Shown here piece by piece: positions 1-8,690 of a stretch of DNA of 64,000 nt (position 1 is its first letter; the number at the start of each line of letters is the position of its first letter). The position numbers were made by a program, and so were the translations under genes. The stretch is from JABDLO01 sp041749255 (GTDB lineage: Bacteria; Bacteroidota; Bacteroidia; Chitinophagales; Saprospiraceae), in the NCBI GenBank assembly GCA_041749255.1, contig JBGTBR010000089.1:62001-126000 (forward strand), given 5' to 3'. The notes beneath the pieces were generated by a model, which did no database searches, was not told where the DNA came from, and saw only the letters and a list, made by a program, of their open reading frames with translations.

Positions 1-520
1 TATCTACAATGAGGTCAGAATAACCAAACGTAGTTCCTCTTTCTGTTAGAATAACATTTCCATTTCCTGCCATTTTCACTTTTTCTAAAGAAAATAGCAT
101 AGACTCTGGGCTCATAAATTGTCCTTTTTTAATATTGACTATTTTACCTGTTTTGGCAGCTGCCATGAGAAGGCTAGTTTGGCGGCACAGGAATGCAGGA
201 ATTTGAATAATATCAGCTAAGTTTGACACAGTTTCCGCTTCTTCGTCACTGTGAATATCTGTTGTTATTGGAAGGTCATAAAGTTCCTTTACTTTTGATA
301 AAATCAAGAGTGCATTTGCATCGCCAATTCCAGTAAAAGAAGTACCTGAAGTGCGATTGGCTTTGCGGTATGAACTTTTAAAAATGACGGGAAGTTGATA
401 TATATCCGATAACTCTTTTATTTTTTCAGCTACTTCAAAACAAATTTCTTCATTTTCTACAACGCAAGGTCCTGCAATCAGAAAGAAATGCTTTTTTAGT
501 GAAGTGTATAAAGAGTTCAT
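1..520 (-). CDS. kdsA: 3-deoxy-8-phosphooctulonate synthase, C-terminus cut by window edge
   Basis: KdsA condenses phosphoenolpyruvate with arabinose 5-phosphate to give KDO 8-phosphate, a cytoplasmic step of lipopolysaccharide inner-core synthesis. I translated the minus strand from the ATG at 518-520. The N-terminus has the family's LIAGPCVVE segment, then FKSSYRKANRTSGTSF, the aldolase-barrel core ITTDIHSDEEAE, and QIPAFLCRQTSLL followed by VNIKKGQFMSPE. These are the expected KdsA landmarks in the right order. About 173 residues are visible, and the reading frame runs off the left edge of the window without a stop. The presence of KDO synthesis fits a Gram-negative with an outer membrane. 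The family assignment is confident. The closest alternative is a DAHP synthase of the same fold, but the KANR and QIPAFLCRQT motifs favour KdsA. Confidence 0.92.
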   Translation of the reverse strand, partial: MNSLYTSLKKHFFLIAGPCVVENEEICFEVAEKIKELSDIYQLPVIFKSSYRKANRTSGTSFTGIGDANALLILSKVKELYDLPITTDIHSDEEAETVSNLADIIQIPAFLCRQTSLLMAAAKTGKIVNIKKGQFMSPESMLFSLEKVKMAGNGNVILTERGTTFGYSDLIVD

Positions 521-691
521 TATATAGTTTTGATTACACCCTTATTGCATTAGAAGTGCTTACATTTTATTCGGTATTTAAAACCTTCGTATTCTGATGA
601 AAGGACTCTCTTTGCAGCCAAATAAATTTTTAAAAAGACAAAATTTATATTGATTAGTTTAGTCCAAATGAATCATTCCATTTGAATTGCA

Positions 692-1093
692 TTAATCGAT
701 CGATAATAACTCAGCCGGTTTTCCTGAAGTTCCAAACAAAATAGCCTTTTGTTTATATTTTTTTGCCAATTCGATGCCATCAATTTTACTTAGCCCCAAA
801 ACCAAATATCCATCTTCAAACCAGGATTTATCAAGAGATTCTCCTCTGGTATCCAACAATTTGTAATCTTCAAGATCTTTTAGTAATTCTATTTGTTGGT
901 TATGATTGGTTTTGGTGGGGAGTCTGCTACCTCCTGGATTCCATGCTGTAATCAAAACCCATTCCTTAACACCATAATCCTCAAGTATATCATCCAATTC
1001 TTCGTTTATTTGATTGAGTTGAATGTATATACCGCTATTAAGAATATTATAAGTAGCCTCGCTAAATACTTGCATAAGTTCTTTTTGTGTCAT
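692..1093 (-). CDS. DUF3293 domain protein
   Basis: A 133-residue cytoplasmic protein with no signal peptide or membrane segment. It resembles the DUF3293 family: a central ITAWNPGGSRLPTKTNHNQQ segment, then a two-helix stretch, a WFEDGYLVLGLSKIDGIELAKKY segment and a terminal AILFGTSGKPAELL. In this family the pattern is typically ITAxNP followed by N-rich residues, a W-x-E-x-S/G stretch and a final F-G-Q/T-x-A. The biochemical role of the family is not known to me. It lies downstream of kdsA's start on the same strand, with 171 bases between them, and is divergent from yidC, so a shared transcript with kdsA is possible but not shown. Confidence 0.72.
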   Translation of the reverse strand: MTQKELMQVFSEATYNILNSGIYIQLNQINEELDDILEDYGVKEWVLITAWNPGGSRLPTKTNHNQQIELLKDLEDYKLLDTRGESLDKSWFEDGYLVLGLSKIDGIELAKKYKQKAILFGTSGKPAELLSID

Positions 1094-1178
1094 GATAGCT
1101 TAATTGAAGTCAATTTAATTAGATTGATAAATTTTTTAATACTTAACAAAAAAAGATCAGCAAGAAAATGATAAATGT

Positions 1179-1186
1179 TACCTTTG
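1179..1186 (+). promoter_or_regulatory. Candidate -7 element upstream of yidC
   Basis: TACCTTTG followed by CGGC matches the Bacteroidota -7 consensus TAnnTTTG. It lies in the divergent spacer about 148 bases before the yidC start. No TTTG is present at the ideal 19-base distance upstream, so only half of the promoter is recognisable. Confidence 0.4.
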
Positions 1187-1333
1187 CGGCAATTTTACAG
1201 ATAAAGTTGTCTATTGATTAATTCTCATAACGTTATAAATCAAAGGCAAAGATATTCACTGATCGTGAAATGATATGATCAGGGATAAAGTTATTTTTAA
1301 AATTACATAGTTTTTGTTAAATACCAACAATAA

Positions 1334-3217
1334 ATGGATAAAAATCAAATTATTGGTTTCATTTTAATTTTTGCAGTGCTTATGTTCTGGACGATCTGGA
1401 CAGCTCCAACTGAAGAGGAAAAGCAGCGAATGTTAGAACAAAAAAGGATTCAGGACTCAATAGAAGCCGTACTTCAAAAAGAGATAACAGAAAAAAGTGT
1501 TTATACTGATACAGCTTCTAAAATTAATATTCCCTCAACAGATGACTCTTTAATGATTGAGGACTTGAAATACGGATATGGAAGTTTTGCGGAATATGCT
1601 TTGGGAGATGAGAAAATGTTTACAATAGAAAATGAAGATATAGTTATTACATTTTCATCATTGGGTGGGGCTGTAAAAGCGGTTCGACTGAAGAATTATA
1701 AACAATATATACTTGACGATGTAGGCACAGAAGACAAGAGCGACCTTATATTATTAGGGAATGATCAAAATATATTTTCATATTCATTGCCTGTACAGTT
1801 AGGTAGAATTACAAATGTGGAAACAAAAGATCTGTATTTTACAGGTAACAAAGATGGAAAAACGATCACTTTCTCTGTAAAAACAAGAACCGGTCAGGCT
1901 TTTAGTCATCGCTACACTCTTGCAGAAAAAGGTTTCCATGTTGATTACACTGTTGAATACGAAGGACTTGATGCCAATGCACCTTTGCAACTCAACTGGG
2001 TAAATTATCTTAATAAACTGGAAAGGAATGTAAATTTTGAAAGGAATTATTCCACCGTTTATTTTAAAAAGACAGCAAAAGATCGCATTGATTATTGTAG
2101 TTGTACAGGTGATGACACGGAGGACTTGAGCGATAAATTGGTTGATTGGGTTTCTCATTCCAACCAATTTTTCAATACTTCAATCATTGCTGCCGAAAAA
2201 CCCTTTGCCAATGCATTCCTTCAGACCCAGATATTGGATGAAGGTAATCCAGCCCTCAAACTTACCTCTTCCAAAATGGATTTGCCAACTGAGGGGTCCT
2301 CTGGATCATTTGCTATGTACATGTATCTGGGTCCAAATGAATACACAGAATTGGTAACATATGGCAATAAGCTCGAACAGGTCATCCCATTTGGAAGAAG
2401 TCTATTTGGATCGATCAACCGACATTTTATACGGCCATTTTTTGATTGGTTAAGTCTTTATATTTCTTCCAAGGGCATAGTGATCCTGGTTCTTATTTTT
2501 ATAGTTAAAATGGCATTGTATCCATTGATGTATAAGATGCTTTATTCACAAGCTAAAATGGGAGCATTAAAGCCAGAGCTTGCTTCGCTAAAGGATAAAT
2601 TTAAAGAGGAGCCCCAAAAACAACAAATGGAAACCATGAAGATATACCGGGAATATGGCGTAAGTCCTTTCGGGGGTTGCATGCCCATGGTTCTCCAAAT
2701 GCCTATTTGGTATGCGATGTTCCGGTTTTTTCCTGCATCCATTACATTTCGTCAGGAATCATTTTTGTGGGCTGATGACTTGTCGTCCTACGATTCAATT
2801 GCCAGTCTTCCGTTTGAAATTCCCATGTTTGGTGCCCATCTGAGTCTATTTACGATATTGTGGGCTGTCACTACGATAATATATACATTTTACAATACGA
2901 AGCATATGGATCTTTCTGCAAATCCCGCCATGAAATACATCCAATATTTTATGCCGGTGGGATTTCTTGTTTTCTTTAATTCATATGCATCAGGACTTAC
3001 AATCTATATGTTTTTTAGTAACGTTATCAATATTCTTCAGACTATCTTGACGAAAAACTTTGTTTTTGATGAGGAGAAGATCAGGAATGTGTTACTAAAA
3101 AACAAGGAAAAGCCGAAGAAAAAATCAGGGTTTCAGGCACGGTTGGAAGAAGCTATGAAAAAGCAACAGGAAATTGCAGCCAAGAAACAAGGAAAAACAA
3201 AAAGCACTAAAAGATAA
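1334..3217 (+). CDS. yidC: Membrane protein insertase YidC
   Basis: YidC (Oxa1/Alb3 family) inserts and folds inner-membrane proteins, alone or with SecYEG. The 627 residues have the Gram-negative arrangement: an N-terminal membrane anchor (about residues 4-24, IIGFILIFAVLMFWTIW), a large periplasmic beta-domain to about residue 360, then the conserved insertase core. The core begins with the segment SSKGIVILVLIFIVKMALYPLMYKM and continues with a cytoplasmic helical hairpin (PELASLKDKFKEEPQKQ, then YREYGVSPFGGCMPMVLQMPIWYAMF), which is the family signature. The C-terminus is Lys-rich, as in ribosome-interacting YidC tails. Length is typical for Bacteroidota. The ATG start gives a clean anchor. 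gpsA follows on the same strand after 64 bases. A local inverted repeat at the gene end (AGATAAGG / CCTTATCT) has a long loop and is not a convincing terminator. Confidence 0.97.
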   Translation: MDKNQIIGFILIFAVLMFWTIWTAPTEEEKQRMLEQKRIQDSIEAVLQKEITEKSVYTDTASKINIPSTDDSLMIEDLKYGYGSFAEYALGDEKMFTIENEDIVITFSSLGGAVKAVRLKNYKQYILDDVGTEDKSDLILLGNDQNIFSYSLPVQLGRITNVETKDLYFTGNKDGKTITFSVKTRTGQAFSHRYTLAEKGFHVDYTVEYEGLDANAPLQLNWVNYLNKLERNVNFERNYSTVYFKKTAKDRIDYCSCTGDDTEDLSDKLVDWVSHSNQFFNTSIIAAEKPFANAFLQTQILDEGNPALKLTSSKMDLPTEGSSGSFAMYMYLGPNEYTELVTYGNKLEQVIPFGRSLFGSINRHFIRPFFDWLSLYISSKGIVILVLIFIVKMALYPLMYKMLYSQAKMGALKPELASLKDKFKEEPQKQQMETMKIYREYGVSPFGGCMPMVLQMPIWYAMFRFFPASITFRQESFLWADDLSSYDSIASLPFEIPMFGAHLSLFTILWAVTTIIYTFYNTKHMDLSANPAMKYIQYFMPVGFLVFFNSYASGLTIYMFFSNVINILQTILTKNFVFDEEKIRNVLLKNKEKPKKKSGFQARLEEAMKKQQEIAAKKQGKTKSTKR

Positions 3218-3281
3218 GGAATTAACACTTCAGGTTTTAATGCTCTAAAATCACTATATTGTTGCCTTATCTAATGTAAAT

Positions 3282-4307
3282 ATGGCAGTTGGAATAATTG
3301 GTGCGGGAAGCTTTGGAATAACTCTGGCCTCCTTAATCGCTGAAAATAGCGATGTTATTCTATACAGTCGGTCAAGGGAGAAAAACGACTCAATAAATCT
3401 GGAAAGGCGTAGTCATGGAATTATACTCTCTTCCAGAATCACAGCTACAGATGATCTGGAAAGGGTTGCCTCCTGCAAATTATTACTTCCTGTTATTCCT
3501 TCATCCTCCTTCAGGGAAGTTATTAAACAATTTAGCCCCTATCTCAGCCCTTCACACATTTTACTGCATGCAACAAAAGGACTTGATGTTGAAGGAATAA
3601 ATGATGAGGATTTAATCCGGACTTTTTTTCAGAGAAAACAGGTCCACACTATGAGCGAAATTATCAGAAATGAAAGCAGTGTGGTCAGGGTTGGAAGTAT
3701 ATCGGGGCCAAACCTCGCAAAAGAAATATTACAAGGACAACCCGCTGCCGCTGTTATTGCCTCTGAATTTGATGAAGTGATCAAAATAGGCTCTGCAACC
3801 TTAAGCAGTAAAAGGTTTTTCACATTCGGGAACCACGATCTTAAAGGAGCAGAATTAGCCGGAGCATATAAAAATATTATTGCATTGGGTACAGGAATGT
3901 TGGCCGGGCTTAATATGGGGAAAAATATGCAGGCCATTTTGATCAATCGCGGTTTGCATGAGATGATAAAATTTGGATTAACTTTTGGTGCTACCACAAA
4001 ACCATTTTTAGGAACCGCAGGTATAGGCGATTTGGTAGCTACAGCTACCAGTGAAAATTCGAGAAATTTTACATTTGGAAAGAGATTGGCGTCTGGAGAA
4101 ACTTTGGATCACATACTACAAAGCAGTGAAGAAATCGTCGAAGGGGTGAGGACATTGAGAATTATTAAACAACTCGCAAATAATGAAAAGTTGTTTTTAC
4201 CTATTACAGAGATCATTTATAAAGTAGTATTTGATGACATGGATATAGAAAATGCCATTTCTTTACTTATGCGTTACAATTATGCCGAGGATGTTGATTT
4301 TTTATAA
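3282..4307 (+). CDS. gpsA: NAD(P)H-dependent glycerol-3-phosphate dehydrogenase
   Basis: GpsA reduces dihydroxyacetone phosphate to sn-glycerol 3-phosphate, the backbone for phospholipid synthesis, in the cytoplasm. The 341-residue product starts with a Rossmann GAGSFGITLA loop at residues 7-16. It then has the substrate-domain landmarks LLHATKGLD, VGSISGPNLAKEI and the catalytic-lysine segment ELAGAYKNIIALGTGML near residue 195, followed by GTAGIGDLVATATSENSRNFTFGKRLASG. All are hallmarks of the family, and the length is normal. It is co-directional with yidC, 64 bases downstream, which would place membrane protein insertion and phospholipid precursor synthesis in one transcription unit. That linkage is inferred from spacing only. 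Confidence 0.95.
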   Translation: MAVGIIGAGSFGITLASLIAENSDVILYSRSREKNDSINLERRSHGIILSSRITATDDLERVASCKLLLPVIPSSSFREVIKQFSPYLSPSHILLHATKGLDVEGINDEDLIRTFFQRKQVHTMSEIIRNESSVVRVGSISGPNLAKEILQGQPAAAVIASEFDEVIKIGSATLSSKRFFTFGNHDLKGAELAGAYKNIIALGTGMLAGLNMGKNMQAILINRGLHEMIKFGLTFGATTKPFLGTAGIGDLVATATSENSRNFTFGKRLASGETLDHILQSSEEIVEGVRTLRIIKQLANNEKLFLPITEIIYKVVFDDMDIENAISLLMRYNYAEDVDFL

Positions 4308-4471
4308 CTATGAAAATACAAGTCACTCATTTTGTTTGACAAATCATAATTTCATGACAGTTCCTTTTTAATATACCTCAACTTTATGCCAAAAACTCTT
4401 AACATTCATATATTTACGGCAATTATTCATTGCATAAAAACGTATATGCTATCGAAAGGTAAATTAAAAAC

Positions 4472-5035
4472 TTGAATAACTCTATGAATATAGACCTAAA
4501 ACAACTTTTTACCAGTGATAAGGAACTGGACTTAAAGACATTCAATACTTTATTAAAGGCCATTAAAGATAAACACCAGGATGGGTTTGATTACTTGAAA
4601 TTTCGTCAATCGGTCAAAAATCTGGAAAAAATTACTGCCAATGAAGAAACCAGTATCCAATCTGCCTTTCTGACCGCTGCTACCATGGGACTTACTAAGG
4701 AAAAGTTACTATCCAGTACAAGATACTACAAAACCATTCTTGAAAAAGAAAGAGAATCCTTTGCAGAGGCAATGCAAAATCACTTTTCACAAAGAGTAGA
4801 ATCCCGAAAAATGGAAGCTCAAAAATTACAGGAAAAGATAGAGGAGTATAAAAGAAAAATTGCCAAAATGGAGGAAGAAATGCTGATGTATCAAAAGAAA
4901 ATTGACTCTGTAGATGAAGACATCAGCGAAGCTAAAGAGAAAATAGAACTCACCAGAGACAAGTTTGAAATATCCTATAATGCTCTTACAGAAATAATAG
5001 ATGAAGATGTCAGAAAAATAGACATTATATTGTGA
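4472..5035 (+). CDS. Coiled-coil protein of unknown function
   Basis: I do not recognise a named family. The product is 187 residues from a TTG start at 4472, or 183 from the ATG at 4484. An AAAGG at 4455-4459 sits about 12 bases before the TTG, so both starts remain possible. The N-terminal third is a helical, charged region (LKQLFTSDKELDLKTFNTLLKAIKDK). Residues of about 85-165 form a long Lys/Glu-rich coiled coil (ESRKMEAQKLQEKIEEYKRK, then AKMEEEMLMYQKKI). No signal peptide or membrane segment is present, so it should be cytoplasmic. It lies 96 bases upstream of the membrane-anchored PspA-like gene on the same strand, and a terminator follows that gene. The two may form an operon whose products interact through their coiled coils; this is inference. 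Confidence 0.7.
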   Translation: MNNSMNIDLKQLFTSDKELDLKTFNTLLKAIKDKHQDGFDYLKFRQSVKNLEKITANEETSIQSAFLTAATMGLTKEKLLSSTRYYKTILEKERESFAEAMQNHFSQRVESRKMEAQKLQEKIEEYKRKIAKMEEEMLMYQKKIDSVDEDISEAKEKIELTRDKFEISYNALTEIIDEDVRKIDIIL

Positions 5036-5131
5036 TTGTCATCTTTAAATGACTCAAAAATGAAATATGAGTATTATAATTATCATCTCATTTTTCCGAT
5101 ATGTATTATATTAGCAAAAAATTAAAAAATT

Positions 5132-6145
5132 ATGTCAACATTTGATAGTTCTCAAATTCAACCTAAATCATTTTGGAGCCGTCCTGAAGGCAAAACAGGT
5201 GCTCTGGTTCTAATTGGCGGAATAGCCCTTGGTGGATTTGTATTATTTAAATACAGTGCTGCTATATTAGCTTTTCTTACCAATACACTTGGCATTGTTG
5301 TATCTCTATTGGTTCTTGGAGCCATAATTTATATGATCCTTGATCCGAAAGTCAGGACACTGGTGGGATATATGTACCGCAGCATAATGAGATGGGTTAC
5401 TGGAATTTTTATAACCATAGACCCTATTGGAATATTAAAAAATTACATTGGAGATATGGAAAAAAATCTCCAAAACATGAGCAAACAAATCGGCAATCTT
5501 AAGGGTCAGATGAGAAGACTCAAAACAATTGTAGAAGAAAATAATAAATCCATTGAAAACAGTATGGCTATAGCTCGTCAGGCCAGGCAACAAAACAACG
5601 AGCGAGCACTCATGCTTGAAGGTCGCAAAGCAGCAAGATTGCAGGAAAGCAATCAGAAGTACACCGAATTGCATAATAAAATGACCATTCTTTACAGAGT
5701 ACTTTCTAAGATGTACAGTAATTCGGAAATTCTTCTGGAAGATACCAAAGATCAGGTTAAAGTTAAAGAACAGGAAAGAAAGGCCATACGTGCCAGTCAC
5801 TCGGCCATGCGTTCTGCTATGTCTATCATTAAAGGCGATTCAGATAAAAGGGCTATGTTTGATCAGGCCATGGAAGTCATTGCTGATGATGTAGCCAATA
5901 AAGTGGGAGAAATGGAGCGATTCATGGAGCTATCAGCAGATTTTATGAACTCCGTCGATCTTCAAAATGGAGTATTCGAAGAACAAGGTTTAAAGATGCT
6001 GGAAGAATATGAAAAGCAGTCTACCCTTCTGCTTATGGGAGGTAAAGAAAAAATGGATGATATGGGTACATTAGAACTTAAACAACCCATTATCCAAAAT
6101 AGAAAGAGCAAGGGATCAAGTGACTACGAGGGTCTGTTTGATTGA
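5132..6145 (+). CDS. Membrane-anchored PspA/IM30-like coiled-coil protein
   Basis: The 337-residue product has two adjacent hydrophobic segments (about residues 24-45 and 46-70). A long helical domain follows, and it resembles the PspA/Vipp1 (ESCRT-III-like) family. Residues 97-111 (DPIGILKNYIGDMEK) look like the PspA start 'DPxxxLxxYIxDMExxL'. The later pattern of long Lys/Gln-rich helices (EGRKAARLQESNQKY), a hinge (MSIIKGDSDKRAMFDQAMEVIADDVANK) and an acidic C-terminal helix with MERFMELSADF is also PspA-like. Classical PspA binds membranes through an amphipathic N-terminal helix and lacks a transmembrane hairpin, so this architecture is atypical. A role in membrane stress or remodelling is inferred from the resemblance only. 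It ends before a strong bidirectional terminator and follows the coiled-coil gene at 4472. Confidence 0.6.
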   Translation: MSTFDSSQIQPKSFWSRPEGKTGALVLIGGIALGGFVLFKYSAAILAFLTNTLGIVVSLLVLGAIIYMILDPKVRTLVGYMYRSIMRWVTGIFITIDPIGILKNYIGDMEKNLQNMSKQIGNLKGQMRRLKTIVEENNKSIENSMAIARQARQQNNERALMLEGRKAARLQESNQKYTELHNKMTILYRVLSKMYSNSEILLEDTKDQVKVKEQERKAIRASHSAMRSAMSIIKGDSDKRAMFDQAMEVIADDVANKVGEMERFMELSADFMNSVDLQNGVFEEQGLKMLEEYEKQSTLLLMGGKEKMDDMGTLELKQPIIQNRKSKGSSDYEGLFD

Positions 6146-6164
6146 AAAATACAACAATAAACAT

Positions 6165-6202
6165 AAAAAAGGGGAATCCAATATATTGATTCCCTTTTTT
6201 TT
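6165..6202. terminator. Bidirectional intrinsic terminator
   Basis: An A-tract, then GGGAATC, a nine-base loop, GATTCCC and a run of eight T. Because A and T tracts flank both sides, it can end transcription from the PspA-like gene on the plus strand and from cca on the minus strand, which converge here. Confidence 0.85.
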
Positions 6203-6241
6203 GAGCAATAATCTTTGCAGAATATCCTATAAAGATTAGAA

Positions 6242-7660
6242 TCAAAGCTTAATAGTTAAGCCCATTTCTTTCCCTTTGCGAAGCATAAACTCATAGGCTT
6301 CGTCATAATCATTACGGATCTTTCCATCCAATATGGCTTCGCGAATAAAATTTTTTATGATTCCAACTTCACGAGATGGAGATAATGCAAATGTTTTCAT
6401 GATCAACTCTCCCGTGATTGGAGGTTGCCAGTTTCTTAGCTTATCCAATTCTTCAACTTCAATGAGCTTTTCCTGCACCAATTCAAAATTGGATTTAAAT
6501 TCTGCTTGTTTTTTAAGATTTTTAGTGGTAATATCTGCATTGCACAGTAGCATCAGGTCATCTATATCATCACCTGCTTCAAATAAAAGTCTTCTTATAG
6601 CCGTATCGGTTATATTTTCATTTGTAAGGCTTATAGGCCGAAGGTGTAATCTTACAAGTTTTTGAACATATTTCATTTTATGATCCAAAGGCAATTTCAA
6701 ACGCTTGAATATTCTGGGTACCATGGCAGCACCCAGTGCATCATGACCATGAAATGTCCATCCCACTGTCGGATCCCACCTTTTCGTTGGAGGTTTAGCA
6801 ATGTCATGCAGCAAAGCTGCCCATCTGAGCCATTCATTATTGCTCACTTTACAGACATTATCAAGCACCTGTAAAGTGTGATAAAAGTTGTCCTTATGCC
6901 CTCTACCATCTTTAATATCAACTCCTTTTAAAGCTGCCATTTCAGGGAATATTATGGAAAGCAAACCTGTTTCTTCTAATAATCTGAAACCCAATGAGGG
7001 ATTTGGTGTCATCAGTATTTTCCTCAACTCTGTTGTAATTCTTTCTCGGGACACAATATTGATTCGATTACGGTAAATCGATAAAGCTTCCAGGGTCTTT
7101 TGTTCTATGGTAAAATCGAGTTGATTTGCAAATCGAATGGCACGCATCATCCTGAGCGGATCATCAGAAAAAGTATTACCAGGCTCCAGTGGTGTTTTAA
7201 TAATCTTCATTTCAAGGTGATGGAGACCGTTAAATGGGTCAATAATCTGACCATAGTCATCTTCATTGAGACTTACCGCCAATGCATTAATGGTAAAATC
7301 CCGTCTGTTTTGATCATCTTCAAGTGTACCCTCTTCTACTGCAGGTTTTCTAGACATTAAGTTATAGGACTCCCTGCGCGCACCTACAAATTCAATTTCC
7401 AGATCTCCATATTTCACCATGGCTGTGCCAAAGCGTTTAAAAATACTGATAGCAGGAATGGGAGTTAATTTGGAAGCAACCTCATGCGCTAAGCGGATTC
7501 CACTTCCAATGCAAACTATATCAATATCCTTGGATGGTCGGTCAAGTATTCTGTCTCTTACATACCCCCCTACTACATAAGCCGGAAAGCCAAGTGTTAC
7601 TGAAGCCGATCTGATCAAATCAAAAACTTTTTGTTCATCCGGTTTTATATCAAATACCAT
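6242..7660 (-). CDS. cca: CCA tRNA nucleotidyltransferase with HD domain
   Basis: A class II nucleotidyltransferase that adds or repairs the 3' CCA of tRNAs. Residues of about 24-50 carry the signature AYVVGGYVRDRILDRPSKDIDIV, with GG, RD and the metal-binding DxD. Later come the RRDFTINALAV and DPLRMMRAIRFANQL segments that bind nucleotide and tRNA, and a C-terminal HD phosphohydrolase-like domain (LRWAALLHDIAKPPTKRW). The length of 472 residues is usual for the Bacteroidota form. The only tRNA gene in this window has no encoded CCA, in agreement with a CCA-adding activity rather than a poly(A) polymerase role, though the two cannot be separated from sequence alone. It follows dusB by 4 bases (or 11 with the other numbering of the stop), so the two tRNA-modifying genes are probably cotranscribed. 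Confidence 0.9.
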   Translation of the reverse strand: MVFDIKPDEQKVFDLIRSASVTLGFPAYVVGGYVRDRILDRPSKDIDIVCIGSGIRLAHEVASKLTPIPAISIFKRFGTAMVKYGDLEIEFVGARRESYNLMSRKPAVEEGTLEDDQNRRDFTINALAVSLNEDDYGQIIDPFNGLHHLEMKIIKTPLEPGNTFSDDPLRMMRAIRFANQLDFTIEQKTLEALSIYRNRINIVSRERITTELRKILMTPNPSLGFRLLEETGLLSIIFPEMAALKGVDIKDGRGHKDNFYHTLQVLDNVCKVSNNEWLRWAALLHDIAKPPTKRWDPTVGWTFHGHDALGAAMVPRIFKRLKLPLDHKMKYVQKLVRLHLRPISLTNENITDTAIRRLLFEAGDDIDDLMLLCNADITTKNLKKQAEFKSNFELVQEKLIEVEELDKLRNWQPPITGELIMKTFALSPSREVGIIKNFIREAILDGKIRNDYDEAYEFMLRKGKEMGLTIKL

Positions 7661-7671
7661 ATAGTAGTGAG

Positions 7672-8667
7672 CTAGGCGTACACTTCTTCGTGTACATAGT
7701 TAGTCAAAATATCCTGAAGTATTGAAAATAGATTTTCTGGATTATCTTCTGTTACCAATTTTTTCCTGAAGTCTTTTATGCCATGCATACTTCTAAAGTA
7801 ATTACTATAATGTCTTCTCATTTCAAGAACTCCCAGTTTTTCACCTTTCCAGTCTATACTTTTAGTTAAATGTTGTTTTGCTGCATTTACTCTTTCGAAA
7901 ACGGTTGGAGGGGATAACAATTCGCCGGTTCTCAAATAGTGGTGTATTTCTCTGAATATCCATGGGTTTCCGATACTTGCACGACCTATCATTATTCCAT
8001 CTATACTGTATAATCGTCTATATTCAGCTGCTTTTTGAGGTGTGTCTATATCTCCATTTCCAAATACCGGTATTTGCATTCTTGGGTTGTTCTTGACCTC
8101 TGCGATCAATGTCCAGTCAGCTTCGCCTTTGTACATTTGTTTCCGTGTTCTTCCATGAATGGAAATGGCCTTTATACCAACATCCTGGAGCCTCTCTGCC
8201 ACTTCAACAATATATTTAGAGTTGTCATCCCAACCCAATCTGGTCTTTACGGTCACAGGTATGGACGTATTTCTCACTATGGCCTCGGTAAGACTAACCA
8301 TTTTGGGAATATCTTGAAGAATTCCGGCTCCTGCCATTTTACACACCACCTTTTTTACCGGACAACCAAAATTGATGTCCAGTACTTCTGGTTTGGCCTC
8401 TTCCACGATTTCAGCAGCTTTCACCATTGATTCCAATTCGGCACCAAATATCTGGATTCCTATAGGCCTCTCGTCATCGTAAATATCGAGCTTCTGAACA
8501 CTTTTGTCAGCATCCCTGATCAGTCCCTCCACGGATATGAATTCTGTATACATCATGTCACAACCCTGCTCTTTGCACAGGGCTCTGAATGGAGGGTCAC
8601 TTACATCTTCCATGGGAGCCAGAAGTAATGGGAAATCTCCTAATTCTATGTCTGCTATTCTTACCAT
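7672..8667 (-). CDS. dusB: tRNA-dihydrouridine synthase
   Basis: An FMN-dependent enzyme that reduces specific uridines in tRNA D-loops. The product has the TIM-barrel start LLLAPMEDVSDPPFRALCKE, then PIGIQIFGAE, the catalytic-cysteine segment DINFGCPVKKVVCKMAGAG, VTVKTRLGWDD, ISIHGRTRKQMYKGEADW, GNGDIDTPQKA and DGIMIGRASIGNPWIF. All are Dus landmarks in order. I chose the ATG at 8667, giving 331 residues. A TTG at 8685 would add six residues but would overlap a TATTTTTG that looks like a -7 promoter element. The gene is upstream of cca on the same strand with a short gap, forming a tRNA maturation unit. The DusB subgroup is the usual one in Bacteroidota; DusA or DusC would be the alternatives. 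Confidence 0.92.
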   Translation of the reverse strand: MVRIADIELGDFPLLLAPMEDVSDPPFRALCKEQGCDMMYTEFISVEGLIRDADKSVQKLDIYDDERPIGIQIFGAELESMVKAAEIVEEAKPEVLDINFGCPVKKVVCKMAGAGILQDIPKMVSLTEAIVRNTSIPVTVKTRLGWDDNSKYIVEVAERLQDVGIKAISIHGRTRKQMYKGEADWTLIAEVKNNPRMQIPVFGNGDIDTPQKAAEYRRLYSIDGIMIGRASIGNPWIFREIHHYLRTGELLSPPTVFERVNAAKQHLTKSIDWKGEKLGVLEMRRHYSNYFRSMHGIKDFRKKLVTEDNPENLFSILQDILTNYVHEEVYA

Positions 8668-8682
8668 TTTTAAATAAAGGTG

Positions 8683-8690
8683 CAAAAATA
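8683..8690 (-). promoter_or_regulatory. Candidate -7 element for dusB-cca
   Basis: On the minus strand this reads TATTTTTG followed by CACC, matching the Bacteroidota -7 consensus TAnnTTTG. It lies 15 bases before the dusB ATG at 8667, implying a very short leader. No TTTG is seen at the ideal distance upstream. Confidence 0.4.

Noticed and set aside
3210..3272. Inverted repeat AGATAAGG / CCTTATCT at the end of yidC
   Set aside because: The loop is about 45 bases and there is no T-tract, so it is not a likely terminator.
8668..8685. TTG-initiated 6-codon extension of dusB
   Set aside because: It would overlap the candidate -7 element, and the family starts at the ATG at 8667.
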